From positions 6,752,011-6,816,010 of the forward strand of contig NZ_JARUBH010000009.1 of assembly GCF_029626105.1 (NCBI RefSeq): a DNA stretch of 64,000 nt, read 5' to 3'. Numbering within the stretch: the stretch's first letter is position 1; each line of letters begins with the position of its first letter. Positions 36,353 to 45,990 of this stretch are shown here, piece after piece. The notes beneath the pieces are model-generated. The model saw only the letters and a program-made list of their open reading frames with translations, did not search any database and was not told the DNA's origin. A program made the translations under genes and the position numbers. The stretch comes from Solwaraspora sp. WMMD792 (GTDB taxonomy: Bacteria; Actinomycetota; Actinomycetes; Mycobacteriales; Micromonosporaceae).

Positions 36353-37780
36353 TCAGGGGCGGCCCATGCCGCGGTACTGCCAGCCGGCGCCGGTCCACAA
36401 CGTCGAATCGAGGCAGTTCCGGCCGTCGATCACCCGGCGGCCGGCGACCAGCTCACCCAACGCCACCGGGTCGGCGTTACGGAAGTCGGCCCACTCGGTC
36501 AGGACGCAGACCAGGTCGGCGTCGCGGACCGCGTCGACCATCGACGGTACGTAGGTCAGGTCCGGCTGTGCCCGCCGGGCGTTCTCCGTACCCTCGGGGT
36601 CGAAGACCCGCACCTGCGCGCCGGTCTTGGCCAGCATCGCCGCCACCGCGAGCGACGGCGCGTCGCGGACGTCGTCGGAGTTGGGTTTGAACGTCGCCCC
36701 CAGCACCGCCACCGTCGTGCCCGACAGATCCGGCCCGGCCGGCCCGGACCGGCGGCCCAGCAGCTCGGCCGCCAGCTGCACCACCCGGGACCGCCGCCGC
36801 TGGTTGATCAGATCCACCTCGTGCAGGAACCGCAACGCCTCACCCGCGCCGAGCTCCTGCGCCCGAGCCTGGAACGCCCGGATGTCCTTCGGCAGACAGC
36901 CACCACCGAACCCGACCCCGGCCTGCAGGAACCGGTTACCGATCCGCGGGTCGTAGCCGATCGCCCGGGCCAACTGGGTGACGTCGCCGCCGGCCACCTC
37001 ACACACCTCGGCCATCGCGTTGATGAACGAGATCTTCGTGGCCAGGAACGCGTTCGCCGCGACCTTCACCAGCTCGGCGGTGGCGAAGTCGGTCACCACC
37101 AACGGCACCTCCCGGTCCTCGGTGGCGGCCAGGTCGAACACCCCTTTGTGCGCGGCGTACAGCATGCCGTTGGCCCACTCGCTGCGTACCCCGACCACGA
37201 TCCGGTTCGGCCGCAGCACGTCCTCGACGGCGAAGCCCTCCTGCAGGAACTCCGGACTCCACGCCACCTCGACGCCCAGGTCGCCCGAGGCGTGCTTGCC
37301 GACCAGCTGCTCGATCCACTCGGCGGTGCCGACCGGCACGGTGGACTTGCCGACGATCAACGCCTTACGGGTCAGGTGTTGGGCCAGGCCGGTGACCGCC
37401 GCCTCGACGTAGGACAGGTCCGCGCCCATCGCGTCGGCCCGCTGCGGGGTGCCCACACAGATGAAGTGCACGTCGCCGAAATCGGCGGTGGCGGCCATGT
37501 CCGTGGTGAACCGCAACCGCCCGGCGGCCAGGCTCCGCTTGAGCAACTCGTCCAGACCCGGCTCGTGGAAGGGCACCTCACCTGCGGACAGCTTGGCGAT
37601 CTTGTCGGCGTCGACGTCGTAGCCGATCACCTCGTAGCCGAGTTCGGCGAAGCAGATGGCGTAGGTCGCGCCGAGGTAGCCGGTGCCGAGGAAGGTCAGG
37701 CGCGGGCGGGGGGCACCGGACGGCGGGGTCACCGCCGCGATGGCCGGGACGGGCTGGATGTTCGGGTACGGGATGGTCAC
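36353..37780 (-). CDS. UDP-glucose 6-dehydrogenase family protein
   Basis: A 475-residue member of the UDP-glucose/GDP-mannose dehydrogenase family. The NAD-binding motif is FLGTGYLGATYA and the catalytic cysteine lies in GVGFGGGCLPKDI. It oxidises a nucleotide sugar, most likely UDP-glucose to UDP-glucuronate, for surface polysaccharide synthesis. Specificity between UDP-glucose and related sugars cannot be fixed from sequence alone. The GTG start has GGAG 9 bp upstream. Stands alone, with its own terminator and divergent from the acyl-CoA dehydrogenase. Confidence 0.9.
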   Translation of the reverse strand: MTIPYPNIQPVPAIAAVTPPSGAPRPRLTFLGTGYLGATYAICFAELGYEVIGYDVDADKIAKLSAGEVPFHEPGLDELLKRSLAAGRLRFTTDMAATADFGDVHFICVGTPQRADAMGADLSYVEAAVTGLAQHLTRKALIVGKSTVPVGTAEWIEQLVGKHASGDLGVEVAWSPEFLQEGFAVEDVLRPNRIVVGVRSEWANGMLYAAHKGVFDLAATEDREVPLVVTDFATAELVKVAANAFLATKISFINAMAEVCEVAGGDVTQLARAIGYDPRIGNRFLQAGVGFGGGCLPKDIRAFQARAQELGAGEALRFLHEVDLINQRRRSRVVQLAAELLGRRSGPAGPDLSGTTVAVLGATFKPNSDDVRDAPSLAVAAMLAKTGAQVRVFDPEGTENARRAQPDLTYVPSMVDAVRDADLVCVLTEWADFRNADPVALGELVAGRRVIDGRNCLDSTLWTGAGWQYRGMGRP

Positions 37781-38047
37781 GCCTTGATTCTCCGCTCGCG
37801 CTGGCGGCGCTGTGGTCGCGTCGCACTCGGTGGTCCGGTGCCGGGGGCTCGACACCAATCATCGTGGTTTTGACGTTCGCGGCATACCGCTTCTGTGGGG
37901 ACCGACCCGGCTGAGAGCCGCCGATCGGTTGCCCGGCAGACGATAGTCCGTATGGCTGGGTGGGGGCGACCGACGTCGGCGTTACTCGCCGGTATCCTCG
38001 CACTGGAGCAGGATATCGAGGGAACACTCCAGGCGAGGGAGGGCGTG

Positions 38048-39211
38048 ATGACGTCCGGGCCGGCGTTCGATGTCTATCAGTTACCAGAGGAGCACACGGC
38101 GATCCGGGAAGCGGTTCGGGAGGTGTGCGACGCGAAGGTCGCCCCCAACGCCGCCGAGGCCGACGAGACCGCACAGTTTCCCACCGCGTCCTACGACGCG
38201 TTGCGGGCGGCGGACTTCCACGCCCCGCACGTCCCGGAGCAGTACGGCGGGGCGGGTGCCGACGCCCTCGCCACCGCGATCGTCATCGAGGAGGTCGCGC
38301 GGGCCTGCGCATCCTCATCGTTGATCCCGGCGGTCAACAAGCTCGGCACGATGCCGCTGCTGCTGGCCGGCTCGGAGCAGTTGAAGGAGCGCTATCTGCG
38401 GCCGGTGGCGTCCGGGGCGGCGATGTTCTCGTACTGCCTGTCCGAGCCGGAGGCGGGCAGCGACGCGGCGTCGATGACCACCCGCGCGGTCCGCGACGGC
38501 GACCACTGGGTGCTCAACGGCGTGAAGCGGTGGATCACCAACGCCGGTGTCTCGGAGTACTACACAGTCTTCGCGGTCACCGAGCCGGGTGCCCGGTCGC
38601 GGGGGATCTCCGCGTTCGTCGTGGAGAAGTCCGACCCCGGGGTGAGCTTCGGCGCACCGGAGAAGAAACTCGGCATCAAGGGGTCACCGACCTGCGAGGT
38701 CTACCTGGACAACGTCCGGATTCCGGCGGACCGGATGATCGGCGAGCCGGGCACCGGGTTCGCCACCGCGATGCGCACCCTGGACCACACCCGGGTGACG
38801 ATCGCCGCCCAGGCCGTCGGCATCGCGCAGGGCGCGCTCGACTTCGCCCGCGGGTACGTGCGGGAGCGCCAGCAGTTCGGCAAGCCGATCGCCGACTTCC
38901 AGGGCGTCCAGTTCATGATCGCGGAGATGGGCATGAAGCTGGAGGCGGCCCGGCAGATTACCTATGCCGCCGCCGCCCGGTCGGAGCGCGCCGACGCCGA
39001 CCTGACCTTCTTCGGGGCGGCGGCGAAGTGTTTCGCCTCCGACGCGGCCATGGAGATCACCACCGACGCGGTGCAACTGCTCGGCGGGTACGGCTACACC
39101 CGGGACTACCCGGTCGAGCGGATGATGCGGGACGCCAAGATCACTCAGATCTACGAGGGCACGAACCAGGTGCAGCGGATCGTGATGGCGCGTCAGCTGC
39201 TGACACCCTGA
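38048..39211 (+). CDS. Acyl-CoA dehydrogenase
   Basis: A 387-residue flavoenzyme with the usual three-domain layout: helical N-terminal domain, beta domain with [15 protein letters not shown] and WITNAG, and helical C-terminal domain with [12 protein letters not shown]. The catalytic Glu lies in [12 protein letters not shown]. It introduces a double bond at the alpha-beta position of an acyl-CoA; chain-length preference is unclear. ATG 38048 has GGGAGGG 5 bp upstream. Confidence 0.93.
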   Translation: MTSGPAFDVYQLPEEHTAIREAVREVCDAKVAPNAAEADETAQFPTASYDALRAADFHAPHVPEQYGGAGADALATAIVIEEVARACASSSLIPAVNKLGTMPLLLAGSEQLKERYLRPVASGAAMFSYCLSEPEAGSDAASMTTRAVRDGDHWVLNGVKRWITNAGVSEYYTVFAVTEPGARSRGISAFVVEKSDPGVSFGAPEKKLGIKGSPTCEVYLDNVRIPADRMIGEPGTGFATAMRTLDHTRVTIAAQAVGIAQGALDFARGYVRERQQFGKPIADFQGVQFMIAEMGMKLEAARQITYAAAARSERADADLTFFGAAAKCFASDAAMEITTDAVQLLGGYGYTRDYPVERMMRDAKITQIYEGTNQVQRIVMARQLLTP

Positions 39212-39214
39212 CCT

Positions 39215-39256
39215 GAGCTGAGGCCGGACCTGAGGTTCCGGGTCCGGCCTCAGCTC
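39215..39256. terminator. Perfect 16-bp hairpin between convergent genes
   Basis: GAGCTGAGGCCGGACC (39215-39230) pairs perfectly with 39241-39256 around a 10-base loop. It begins 4 bp after the acyl-CoA dehydrogenase stop, and its right arm overlaps the stop codon of the convergent membrane-protein gene. No T-tract. Confidence 0.65.
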
Positions 39257-40299
39257 GGGGACTTCCCGGCGTCGTCGGGACGGGCCGGCAGCACCGTCGT
39301 GGTCTCGTCGCCACCGTCCGGGCCGTCCGTCGGCTGGCTGATTCGGGTGGTCTCGTCCGGGTCGGTGGTGGTCGGCTGGCTGATTCGGGTGGTCTCGTCC
39401 GGGTCGGTGGTGGTCGGCTGGCTGATTCGGGTGGTCTCGTCCGGGTCGGTGGTGGTCGGCTGGCTGATTCGGGTGGTCTCGTCCGGGTCGGTGGTGGTCG
39501 GCTGGCTGATTCGGGTGGTCTCGTCCGGGTCGCCGCCAGTCACCGCCGGTCGGGGCGGTGCGAACGCCGACGCCTGGGGCAGTACGACGGTCGGATCGTC
39601 TCGCCGGTGCCCCGGCGGGGTCAGCCGCATCGTGTCGTGCTCCGAGTCGGTCCCGGCACCCGTCGCCGATCGGGCTGGCCGCAGCGGCGGGTTGGCGGCA
39701 GCCGGGAACGCGATGGTCCGAGCCGGATCGCCGGTCGGCGGCTGGGCCGACCACGCCGGCGGTCCGGCGTTGCCGCCGTATCCGCCCGGGTTGCCGCCGT
39801 ATCCGCCCGGGTTGCCGTACCCGCCGGGGCCGGGCAGTGGGGCGGTCCGTGTCACGTCCTGCGGTGGTGGTCCGCCGGCGTACAGCGCCACCATCCGCTC
39901 ACCCCGCCAACGACGTGGGCTGAACACGGTGGCCAGCAACGGGACGGCCAGCACCACGGCGAGCCCTTCGGCCGGCGCCGTGAGGACGAAGTCCGTGCCG
40001 AGCAGCCGGCGCGGCATCGTGTCGTAGAACCCCACGATGTCGACGGTGGCCCACACCGACACTGCGACGAACGACGCCCCGGCCAGCACCGGCCCCACCG
40101 GGGACAACCGGGGCAGCAGCAACAGTGCGTACGACACCCCGCAGACCGCGAGCGCGGCCAACCCGATGAACACGTCGAGCGGTGGTTCGCTGTAAGCGTC
40201 CCGTCGGGCCAGCGCGTACTCGCTCAGGCCGAGCCCGGCGAGGAACCAGATCACCGGTGCGAGGAGCAGGGACAGGATCAGCGAGCCCAGGTGCCGCAT
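39250..40299 (-). CDS. Membrane protein with a tandem DPDETTRISQPTTT C-terminal repeat
   Basis: A 349-residue protein. The first 140 residues hold four membrane segments; the rest is soluble and disordered. The tail contains a Gly/Tyr-rich stretch (GGYGNPGGYGGNPGGYGG) and five copies of a 14-residue unit TTTDPDETTRISQP, followed by DETTTVLPARP. The repeats present threonines before RI(S) in an acidic setting, the kind of site recognised by actinobacterial Ser/Thr kinases and FHA domains. It begins with MRHL, as does the upstream neighbour on the same strand, with a similar four-segment layout, so the two are paralogs. Function unknown. Confidence 0.8.
   Translation of the reverse strand: MRHLGSLILSLLLAPVIWFLAGLGLSEYALARRDAYSEPPLDVFIGLAALAVCGVSYALLLLPRLSPVGPVLAGASFVAVSVWATVDIVGFYDTMPRRLLGTDFVLTAPAEGLAVVLAVPLLATVFSPRRWRGERMVALYAGGPPPQDVTRTAPLPGPGGYGNPGGYGGNPGGYGGNAGPPAWSAQPPTGDPARTIAFPAAANPPLRPARSATGAGTDSEHDTMRLTPPGHRRDDPTVVLPQASAFAPPRPAVTGGDPDETTRISQPTTTDPDETTRISQPTTTDPDETTRISQPTTTDPDETTRISQPTTTDPDETTRISQPTDGPDGGDETTTVLPARPDDAGKSPS
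39331..39531. repeat. Tandem 42-bp repeat, four full copies and one partial
   Basis: Units start at 39331, 39373, 39415, 39457 and 39499, and are essentially identical at the DNA level; the last is cut after 33 bp. Each encodes one 14-residue unit of the membrane protein on the minus strand. Near identity at DNA level indicates recent expansion or frequent homogenisation. Confidence 0.95.
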
Positions 40300-40379
40300 C
40301 TGACCTCCTCGCGGGGATGGTGCCTTCCGGCACGGTACCCGCCAGGCGCAACGTCACCGACGACGGTCGGTGGGTCGGT

Positions 40380-41114
40380 TCAGCGAATCACCCGACTGGA
40401 CCGGGGGATGGGCCGGGCCGGCCGTAGTCCGTCGCCGTCGGGTCGAACGTCTTCGGCTGGCGCGGCCAGTGTCGACTTCGTCTTCGTCTTCGTGGTCAAC
40501 GACGTCGGCCGGCCGGCGTCGGCCCGGTCCGGGCCGGTCGGTGCGTCGGCGGATTCGTCCGACGTCGTGGTGCTGCCGCCCGGCAGCGACCAGAGCGACG
40601 GATCGAACTCGCCGAGCGGCCGGACCGGCAACGGCTCCGCCGCCGCCGTCGCGTCGGAGCCGGCCTTGTCGTCGGCGGTGCTGTTCGTCGCGGGCCGGGA
40701 CCGCCACCGCTGCCGGCTCAGCACCGCGGTGCTGAGCAGCACCCCGAGTAACGCGAGGGTGCCGTTCTCCACCGGCTGCAGCAGTACCACCGGTTCACCG
40801 AAGAGCCGCCACGGCGTACCGATCAGGTCGCGGGCACCGAACGGGTCGACGAACATCGCGACGTACGGGGCGGCCAGGGCCAGCCCGGCGGTGAGTGGAC
40901 CGAGCGGGGAGAACCGTAGCGTGCCCAGCAGCCCGAGCAGCAGACCGGCGGCGAACACGAACGCGGCCGGTGCCAGCAGGGTCGCCGTGTGGTAGCTGCC
41001 GTCGGTCACCCAGCCGGCGATGGTGCGGGCCGACGTCGTCTGGCCGACCGCGATCAGCACCCAGCACAGCGGTGCCGCAGCCAGGCCGCTGAGGAAGCTC
41101 CAGAGATGACGCAT
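40380..41114 (-). CDS. Membrane protein, paralog of the repeat-bearing neighbour
   Basis: A 244-residue protein. It opens with MRHLWSFLSGLAAAP, similar to MRHLGSLILSLLLAP of the downstream gene, and has four membrane segments within residues 1-140, with the conserved phrase FSPLGPL matching LSPVGPV. The soluble tail is rich in Asp, Thr and Lys, with TKTKTKSTL, and lacks the DETTRISQ repeat. The two genes are 80 bp apart and probably co-transcribed. Function unknown. Confidence 0.75.
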   Translation of the reverse strand: MRHLWSFLSGLAAAPLCWVLIAVGQTTSARTIAGWVTDGSYHTATLLAPAAFVFAAGLLLGLLGTLRFSPLGPLTAGLALAAPYVAMFVDPFGARDLIGTPWRLFGEPVVLLQPVENGTLALLGVLLSTAVLSRQRWRSRPATNSTADDKAGSDATAAAEPLPVRPLGEFDPSLWSLPGGSTTTSDESADAPTGPDRADAGRPTSLTTKTKTKSTLAAPAEDVRPDGDGLRPARPIPRSSRVIR

Positions 41115-41388
41115 GGGCGAACCGTACCGTTTCGGGCGGGAGGCTTGGGCAGGGGCGCAGCGGGGCGGCGCACTTTTTCGGGTACGCGTTGTCGCCCGCC
41201 GCAGGCTGTGCCCGTTGCGCTACCTGCCGACGACAGCTTGTGTTCCCGGCACGCTCCGTTGCGCCCCGGTTGGCAGGACAATCGATCAGCGGCACCGCCG
41301 CCGGCGGCGCGCGACGTACGCGAGGATGGAAGTGGACGGCCACACGCGGTCCGGCGACGCGGCCGTGACCCGGGGAGGAGTGTCAGTC

Positions 41389-43398
41389 GTGAGCGAGGTG
41401 CTGTGGCGCCCACCGGCGGACGTGCGGCAGCGGACCCGGATCGGCGGATACCTGGCGTGGCTGGAGCGCACCCGGGGGCTGCGGTTCGCCGACTACCGGC
41501 AGCTGTGGCAGTGGTCGGTCGACGACCTGGCCGGGTTCTGGGGGTCGATCTGGGACTACTTCGAGGTGGTCGGCCAGCAGCCGGCGGAGCAGGTGCTCGC
41601 CGACCGGCGGATGCCCGGCGCGCGGTGGTTCCCCGGTGCCCGGCTCAACTACGCCGAGCACGTTTTGCGCGCCCCCGGGCTGGCCGAGGACGCCCCGGTG
41701 GTGATCGCGCACAGCCAGACCCGAGCGCCGGTCACCCGCACCGTCGGGCAACTGCGCGACGAGGTCCGCCGGGTGCGGGCCGGGCTGCGCCGGCTCGGGG
41801 TGGGGCCGGGCGACCGGGTCGTGGCGTATGCGCCGAACATCCCCGAGACGTACGTGCTGATGCTGGCCACCGCCAGCCTGGGCGGGATCTTCTCGTCCTG
41901 CGCGCCGGAGTTCGGCACCCGCAGCGTCACCGACCGCTGGCAGCAGATCGAGCCGACGGTGCTGGTCGCGGTCGACGGCTACCGGTACGGCGACAAGGCG
42001 GTCGACCGCCGGGCCGAGATGGCGGCGATCGCGGACGCGTTACCGTCGGCGCGGCACCGGGTGCTGATCCCGTACCTGTCGGCTGAGTCGTCGGACGCCC
42101 CGTCGTGGGCCACCTCGACCTGGGAGGCGCTCGCCGCGCCGACCGACGAGCCGTTGGCGTTCGACGCGGTGCCGTTCGACCAGCCGCTGTACGTGCTCTA
42201 CTCGTCGGGCACCACCGGGCTGCCCAAGCCGATCGTGCACCGGCACGGCGGCATCCTGCTGGAGCATCTGAAGATGCTGGCGTTGCATCACGATCTGGGG
42301 CCGGGGGACCGGTTCTTCTGGTTCACCACCACCGGCTGGATGATGTGGAACTATCTCGCCTCCGGGCCGGCGGTGGGTGCGGCGATCGTGCTGTTCGACG
42401 GCAACCCGGCGGTGAGTGCGGCCCCGGGCGGCCCGGCCAGCCCGGACCTGGGCACCCTGTGGCGACTGGCCGCCGAGACCGGCGCCACCTACTTCGGCAC
42501 CTCGGCGCCGTTCCTGCTGGCCTGCCGTAAGGAGGGGCTGGTGCCCCGCCAGATCGCCGACCTGTCCCGGCTGCGCGGGGTCGGCTCGACCGGTGCGCCG
42601 CTGCCGGCCGAGGGTTTCACCTGGGTGTACCGGTCGGTCGGCGAGAACCTGCAGCTGACGTCCCTGTCCGGCGGCACCGACGTGTGCACCGGGTTCGTGG
42701 GTGGCGTACCACTGTTGCCGGTGCGGGCCGGGGAGATCGCCTGCCGGTGTCTGGGCGCGCGGGTCGAAGCCCGGGCCGCCGACGGTCGGACGGTGGTCGG
42801 TGAGCTGGGCGAGCTGGTGATCACCGAGCCGATGCCGAGCATGCCGGTCGGGTTCTGGAACGACCCGGACGGCAGCCGTTACCGGCAGGCCTACTTCGAC
42901 CGGTACCCGGGGGTCTGGTGCCACGGTGACTGGATCACCGTCGCCGAGGACGGGAGCTGCGCGATCACCGGCCGTTCGGACGCCACCCTGAACCGGGGCG
43001 GGGTGCGGTTGGGCACCGCCGAGTTCTACTCGGTGGTGGAGGCGTTGCCGGAGGTCGCCGACTCGCTGGTGATCCACCTGGAGGATCCGCAGGGCGGGGC
43101 GGGGGAGCTGCTGCTGTTCGTGGCGTTGCGGGCCGGGGTCGGGCTGGACGACGCGCTGCGTACCCGGATCGTGCGTGAGCTGCGCTCGGCGCTGTCACCG
43201 CGGCACGTGCCGGACGGGATCCACCAGGTCGCGGCCGTGCCCCGGACGCTGTCCGGCAAGAAGCTGGAGGTGCCGGTGAAGAAGATCCTCACCGGCGTGC
43301 CGGCCGGGCAGGCGGCGGCGGCCGGGGCGTTGACCGATCCGGCGGCGTTGGCGCCGTTCATCCGGTTCGCCCAGGACCGGGAAGCGTCGGTGGGTTGA
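41389..43398 (+). CDS. Acetoacetate--CoA ligase
   Basis: A 669-residue AMP-forming acyl-CoA synthetase. The ATP-binding motif is LYSSGTTGLPKPIVHRHGG, and the C-terminal motif contains the catalytic Lys in TLSGKKLEVPVKKIL. The length and the N-terminal pattern (FADYRQLWQWSVDDLAGFWGSIWDYF) match acetoacetyl-CoA synthetases, which activate acetoacetate for reuse of ketone bodies or polyhydroxybutyrate breakdown products. GTG 41389 is chosen because GGGGAGGAG lies 8 bp upstream; the frame is open further 5' without a ribosome site. Confidence 0.9.
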   Translation: MSEVLWRPPADVRQRTRIGGYLAWLERTRGLRFADYRQLWQWSVDDLAGFWGSIWDYFEVVGQQPAEQVLADRRMPGARWFPGARLNYAEHVLRAPGLAEDAPVVIAHSQTRAPVTRTVGQLRDEVRRVRAGLRRLGVGPGDRVVAYAPNIPETYVLMLATASLGGIFSSCAPEFGTRSVTDRWQQIEPTVLVAVDGYRYGDKAVDRRAEMAAIADALPSARHRVLIPYLSAESSDAPSWATSTWEALAAPTDEPLAFDAVPFDQPLYVLYSSGTTGLPKPIVHRHGGILLEHLKMLALHHDLGPGDRFFWFTTTGWMMWNYLASGPAVGAAIVLFDGNPAVSAAPGGPASPDLGTLWRLAAETGATYFGTSAPFLLACRKEGLVPRQIADLSRLRGVGSTGAPLPAEGFTWVYRSVGENLQLTSLSGGTDVCTGFVGGVPLLPVRAGEIACRCLGARVEARAADGRTVVGELGELVITEPMPSMPVGFWNDPDGSRYRQAYFDRYPGVWCHGDWITVAEDGSCAITGRSDATLNRGGVRLGTAEFYSVVEALPEVADSLVIHLEDPQGGAGELLLFVALRAGVGLDDALRTRIVRELRSALSPRHVPDGIHQVAAVPRTLSGKKLEVPVKKILTGVPAGQAAAAGALTDPAALAPFIRFAQDREASVG

Positions 43399-43449
43399 CC
43401 GATTCCGCCGGGATGGCAACGCAGCGTCAGCGCAGCGCGTCTCACAGGC

Positions 43450-43806
43450 GTGGGTGTCTACTTCCGCTTGAAGATCACCGACACGCTCGGCGTCCGGGTC
43501 GAGGGGGCACACGCCTTCAACCCGTTGGCCGGGATCACCCGGACGTTCTGGTACCGGCTGCCAACCGACTGGGTGGTGGACGGCGCGGTGCCGCGACAGC
43601 GTCGCGAGATGCTGGTCGACCGGCTGTACGGCCCGGGCTGGCGGGACGGCAACCCGGACGGGTCCCGGTACATCATCCTCGGCGTGCAGGAGAAGCTGCT
43701 CAGCGACGGTGAGGCGGCGGGCAAGCCGTGGCTGGCCGATCGGGCCGGGTTCTACGTGTGCGCGCCGGACGGCGAACTGCGGGAAGTGGTGCCCCGCGAA
43801 CTCTGA
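43450..43806 (+). CDS. Hypothetical protein
   Basis: A 118-residue soluble protein, 51 bp after the acetoacetyl-CoA synthetase gene. It contains aromatic motifs (TRTFWYRLPTDWVVDG and GPGWRDGNPDGSRYIILG) but no family I recognise. The GTG start at 43450 lacks a clear ribosome site. Codon usage is typical, and it may be co-transcribed with the upstream gene. Confidence 0.6.
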   Translation: MGVYFRLKITDTLGVRVEGAHAFNPLAGITRTFWYRLPTDWVVDGAVPRQRREMLVDRLYGPGWRDGNPDGSRYIILGVQEKLLSDGEAAGKPWLADRAGFYVCAPDGELREVVPREL

Positions 43807-43843
43807 CCGGCCCGGATCGTCCGGCGGCGCCGACGACGACCAC

Positions 43844-44551
43844 TCAGGCCAGGACCAGATCGACCTTCTCGCTGTCCACCCGCCCGTCGAGCCGCTGCCG
43901 GTCGAGGTTGCGGCAGAGCACCATGGTCGCCTCGGCGGCCAGCGGCGCCAGCAGCCAGTCGGTCGGGTCCGGGTACCGGTCGCAGTCGACCAGGACCCGG
44001 GCCCCGGCCCCGATGCCCAGCTCCGCGCCGCGCCGGCGGGCCCGGCCGGCCAGCTCCGCGTCCTGTCGGTCGACCGCCGGGTACGGGGTGAAATGGTCGC
44101 CGTGGCCGCGTACCTCGGTGATGTAGTCGGTCCAGCCGGGCGGCAGTTCCCGGGCGGGTGCCGCCATCGGGGCGAGGCTGAGCAGGTAGCGCTCGCCGGC
44201 GGGCCGCCGATCGACCTCGGGCACCGCCGGTGGGCTGGCGAAGAGCACTTCCGCAGCCGGGGCACCGGGCCCGGCGGCCGGAGCGGTCCGCACCACCAGC
44301 GCGGCCGACCAGCAACCGAGCAGGACGCCGGCGGTCTGCCAGTGGGCCGGCAACACGACGTCGGCGTGGTCACCGGCGGCGACGCCGGCCCCGTCCACCA
44401 CCAGGTTGGCGGTCTTGGCCACCCAGTTGGCCAGCGTCGCACCGGACAGCTCGGTCCGGTCGCCGGTCGCGTCGTCGTACCAGGTGAGCAGGGGCCGCGT
44501 CGGGTCCGCCGCGACGGCGACCGCGAGCAGCCCGGCCAGGTTGTTGGTCAT
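43844..44551 (-). CDS. TIGR03089 family protein (acyl-CoA synthetase-like N-terminal fragment)
   Basis: A 235-residue protein resembling the N-terminal part of AMP-binding enzymes (PLLTWYDDATGDRTELSGATLANWVAKTANLVVDG) but lacking the ATP-binding and C-terminal motifs, as in the actinobacterial TIGR03089 family. Function is not established. Its position near a glycosyltransferase, manC and fbiAB matches the Rv3268 neighbourhood of M. tuberculosis. ATG 44551 has TACGCT on the minus strand (44560-44565) 8 bp upstream and no ribosome site, consistent with a leaderless mRNA. Confidence 0.8.
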   Translation of the reverse strand: MTNNLAGLLAVAVAADPTRPLLTWYDDATGDRTELSGATLANWVAKTANLVVDGAGVAAGDHADVVLPAHWQTAGVLLGCWSAALVVRTAPAAGPGAPAAEVLFASPPAVPEVDRRPAGERYLLSLAPMAAPARELPPGWTDYITEVRGHGDHFTPYPAVDRQDAELAGRARRRGAELGIGAGARVLVDCDRYPDPTDWLLAPLAAEATMVLCRNLDRQRLDGRVDSEKVDLVLA

Positions 44552-44748
44552 CGAGGCCGAGCGTAGCGCCGTCACTGTACGTACACGCTGTCACCGGGCG
44601 GTCTCGCCCCGCTGATCGTCGGTGGCGCGGTTCGCCGCGACGCGTTTTCGGTCGCGTCGTCGACACGGCGGACGGCGTCGGGCGGCGTAGTCTTGGCACA
44701 CGTGTCGTTCTTCACAACCCTCCACCACCCCCTTAGAGGAGTTGCCCA

Positions 44749-45912
44749 GTGACCGCCGGTCGACCGCCCCGCGTACTCATCGACGCCACGAGCGTGCCCA
44801 CCGACCGCGGTGGCGTCGGTCGATACGTTGACGGCCTGCTGGGGGCCCTCGGCGCGCTCATCGGCAGCGGCGTCGAGCTCTCCGTCGTAGCGCTGCGTAC
44901 AGATGTCGAGCGGTACACCCGAATGTTGCCGGCCGCCGACGTGATCGCCGCGCCGGCCGCCGTAGCGCATCGCCCGGCCCGGCTGGCCTGGGAGCAGACC
45001 GGGTTGCCGCTGCTCGCCCAGCAGGCCGGTGCTGACGTGCTGCACTCGCCGTACTACACCTGTCCGATGCGGGCAGGATGTCCGGTAACGGTAACTGTGC
45101 ACGATGCGACGTTCTTCACCGAACCGGAGCACTACGACAAGTCGCGGCGAACCTTCTTCCGTAGCGCGATCAAGACCTCGCTGCGCCGGGCCAGCCGGGT
45201 GATCGTGCCCAGCAAGGCCAGCCGCGACGAGCTGATCCGGCTGCTCAACGCCGACCAGGCCCGGATCGACGTGGCGTACCACGGCGTCGACTGCGGCGCC
45301 TTCCACGTGCCCAGCGACGAAGAGAAGGCCCGGGTACGGGCCCGGCTCGGGCTGACCGGCACCGACTACATCGCGTTCCTCGGTGCCAAGGAGCCGCGTA
45401 AGAACGTGCCCAACCTGATCCGGGGCTGGGTGCGCGCGGTGCAGGACCGGCCCGAGCCGCCCGCGCTCGTGGTCGCCGGCGGGCAGGGCCACGACGACGA
45501 CATCGACCGTGCGGTCTCCGACGTCCCGGCCCACCTGCGGCTACTGCGTCCCGGCTACCTGCGCTACGCCGACCTGCCCGGCTTCCTCGGCGGTGCCCTC
45601 GTCGCCGCCTACCCGTCCTACGGGGAGGGCTTCGGCCTGCCGATCCTGGAGGCGATGGCCTGCGGTACCCCGGTGCTGACCACGCCCCGGCTGTCGCTGC
45701 CCGAGGTCGGCGGTGACGCGGTCGCCTACACCAGCGAGGACCCGGACCGGATCGCCGCCGACCTGGTGGCGTTGCTCGACGACGAGTCCCGCCGGCACGC
45801 GTTGGCCAAGGCCGGGGTGGACCGGGCCAAGGAGTTCACCTGGGCATCCAGCGCCGAGGTGCACGTGGCGTCGTGGAGCCGGGCCGCCAGCATGAACCGG
45901 GTCGCCTGGTGA
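44749..45912 (+). CDS. Family 4 glycosyltransferase (GT-B fold)
   Basis: A 387-residue GT-B glycosyltransferase. The C-terminal donor-binding motif is GEGFGLPILEAMACGTPV, an EX7E pattern of GT4 enzymes, with LGAKEPRKNVPNLI at the domain interface. It probably transfers mannose or another nucleotide-activated sugar for cell-envelope glycan synthesis; manC, which makes GDP-mannose, is the next gene. GTG 44749 has GAGGAG upstream. A TAGTCT box near 44687 may be the promoter. Confidence 0.88.
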   Translation: MTAGRPPRVLIDATSVPTDRGGVGRYVDGLLGALGALIGSGVELSVVALRTDVERYTRMLPAADVIAAPAAVAHRPARLAWEQTGLPLLAQQAGADVLHSPYYTCPMRAGCPVTVTVHDATFFTEPEHYDKSRRTFFRSAIKTSLRRASRVIVPSKASRDELIRLLNADQARIDVAYHGVDCGAFHVPSDEEKARVRARLGLTGTDYIAFLGAKEPRKNVPNLIRGWVRAVQDRPEPPALVVAGGQGHDDDIDRAVSDVPAHLRLLRPGYLRYADLPGFLGGALVAAYPSYGEGFGLPILEAMACGTPVLTTPRLSLPEVGGDAVAYTSEDPDRIAADLVALLDDESRRHALAKAGVDRAKEFTWASSAEVHVASWSRAASMNRVAW

Positions 45913-45990
45913 CCCGACCACTACCTACCGGTGCGGGTAGGTATCCACCATCTCGTCGGGTGGCGTGCCCGTGCCGGGCATGATGTGCTG

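Noticed and set aside
39331-39531. Possible CRISPR or minisatellite outside genes
   Set aside because: The 42-bp units are contiguous, without spacers, and keep the reading frame of a membrane protein.
41113-41388. N-terminal extension of the acetoacetate--CoA ligase
   Set aside because: The stretch is Arg-rich and unlike the family; the GTG at 41389 has a strong ribosome site.
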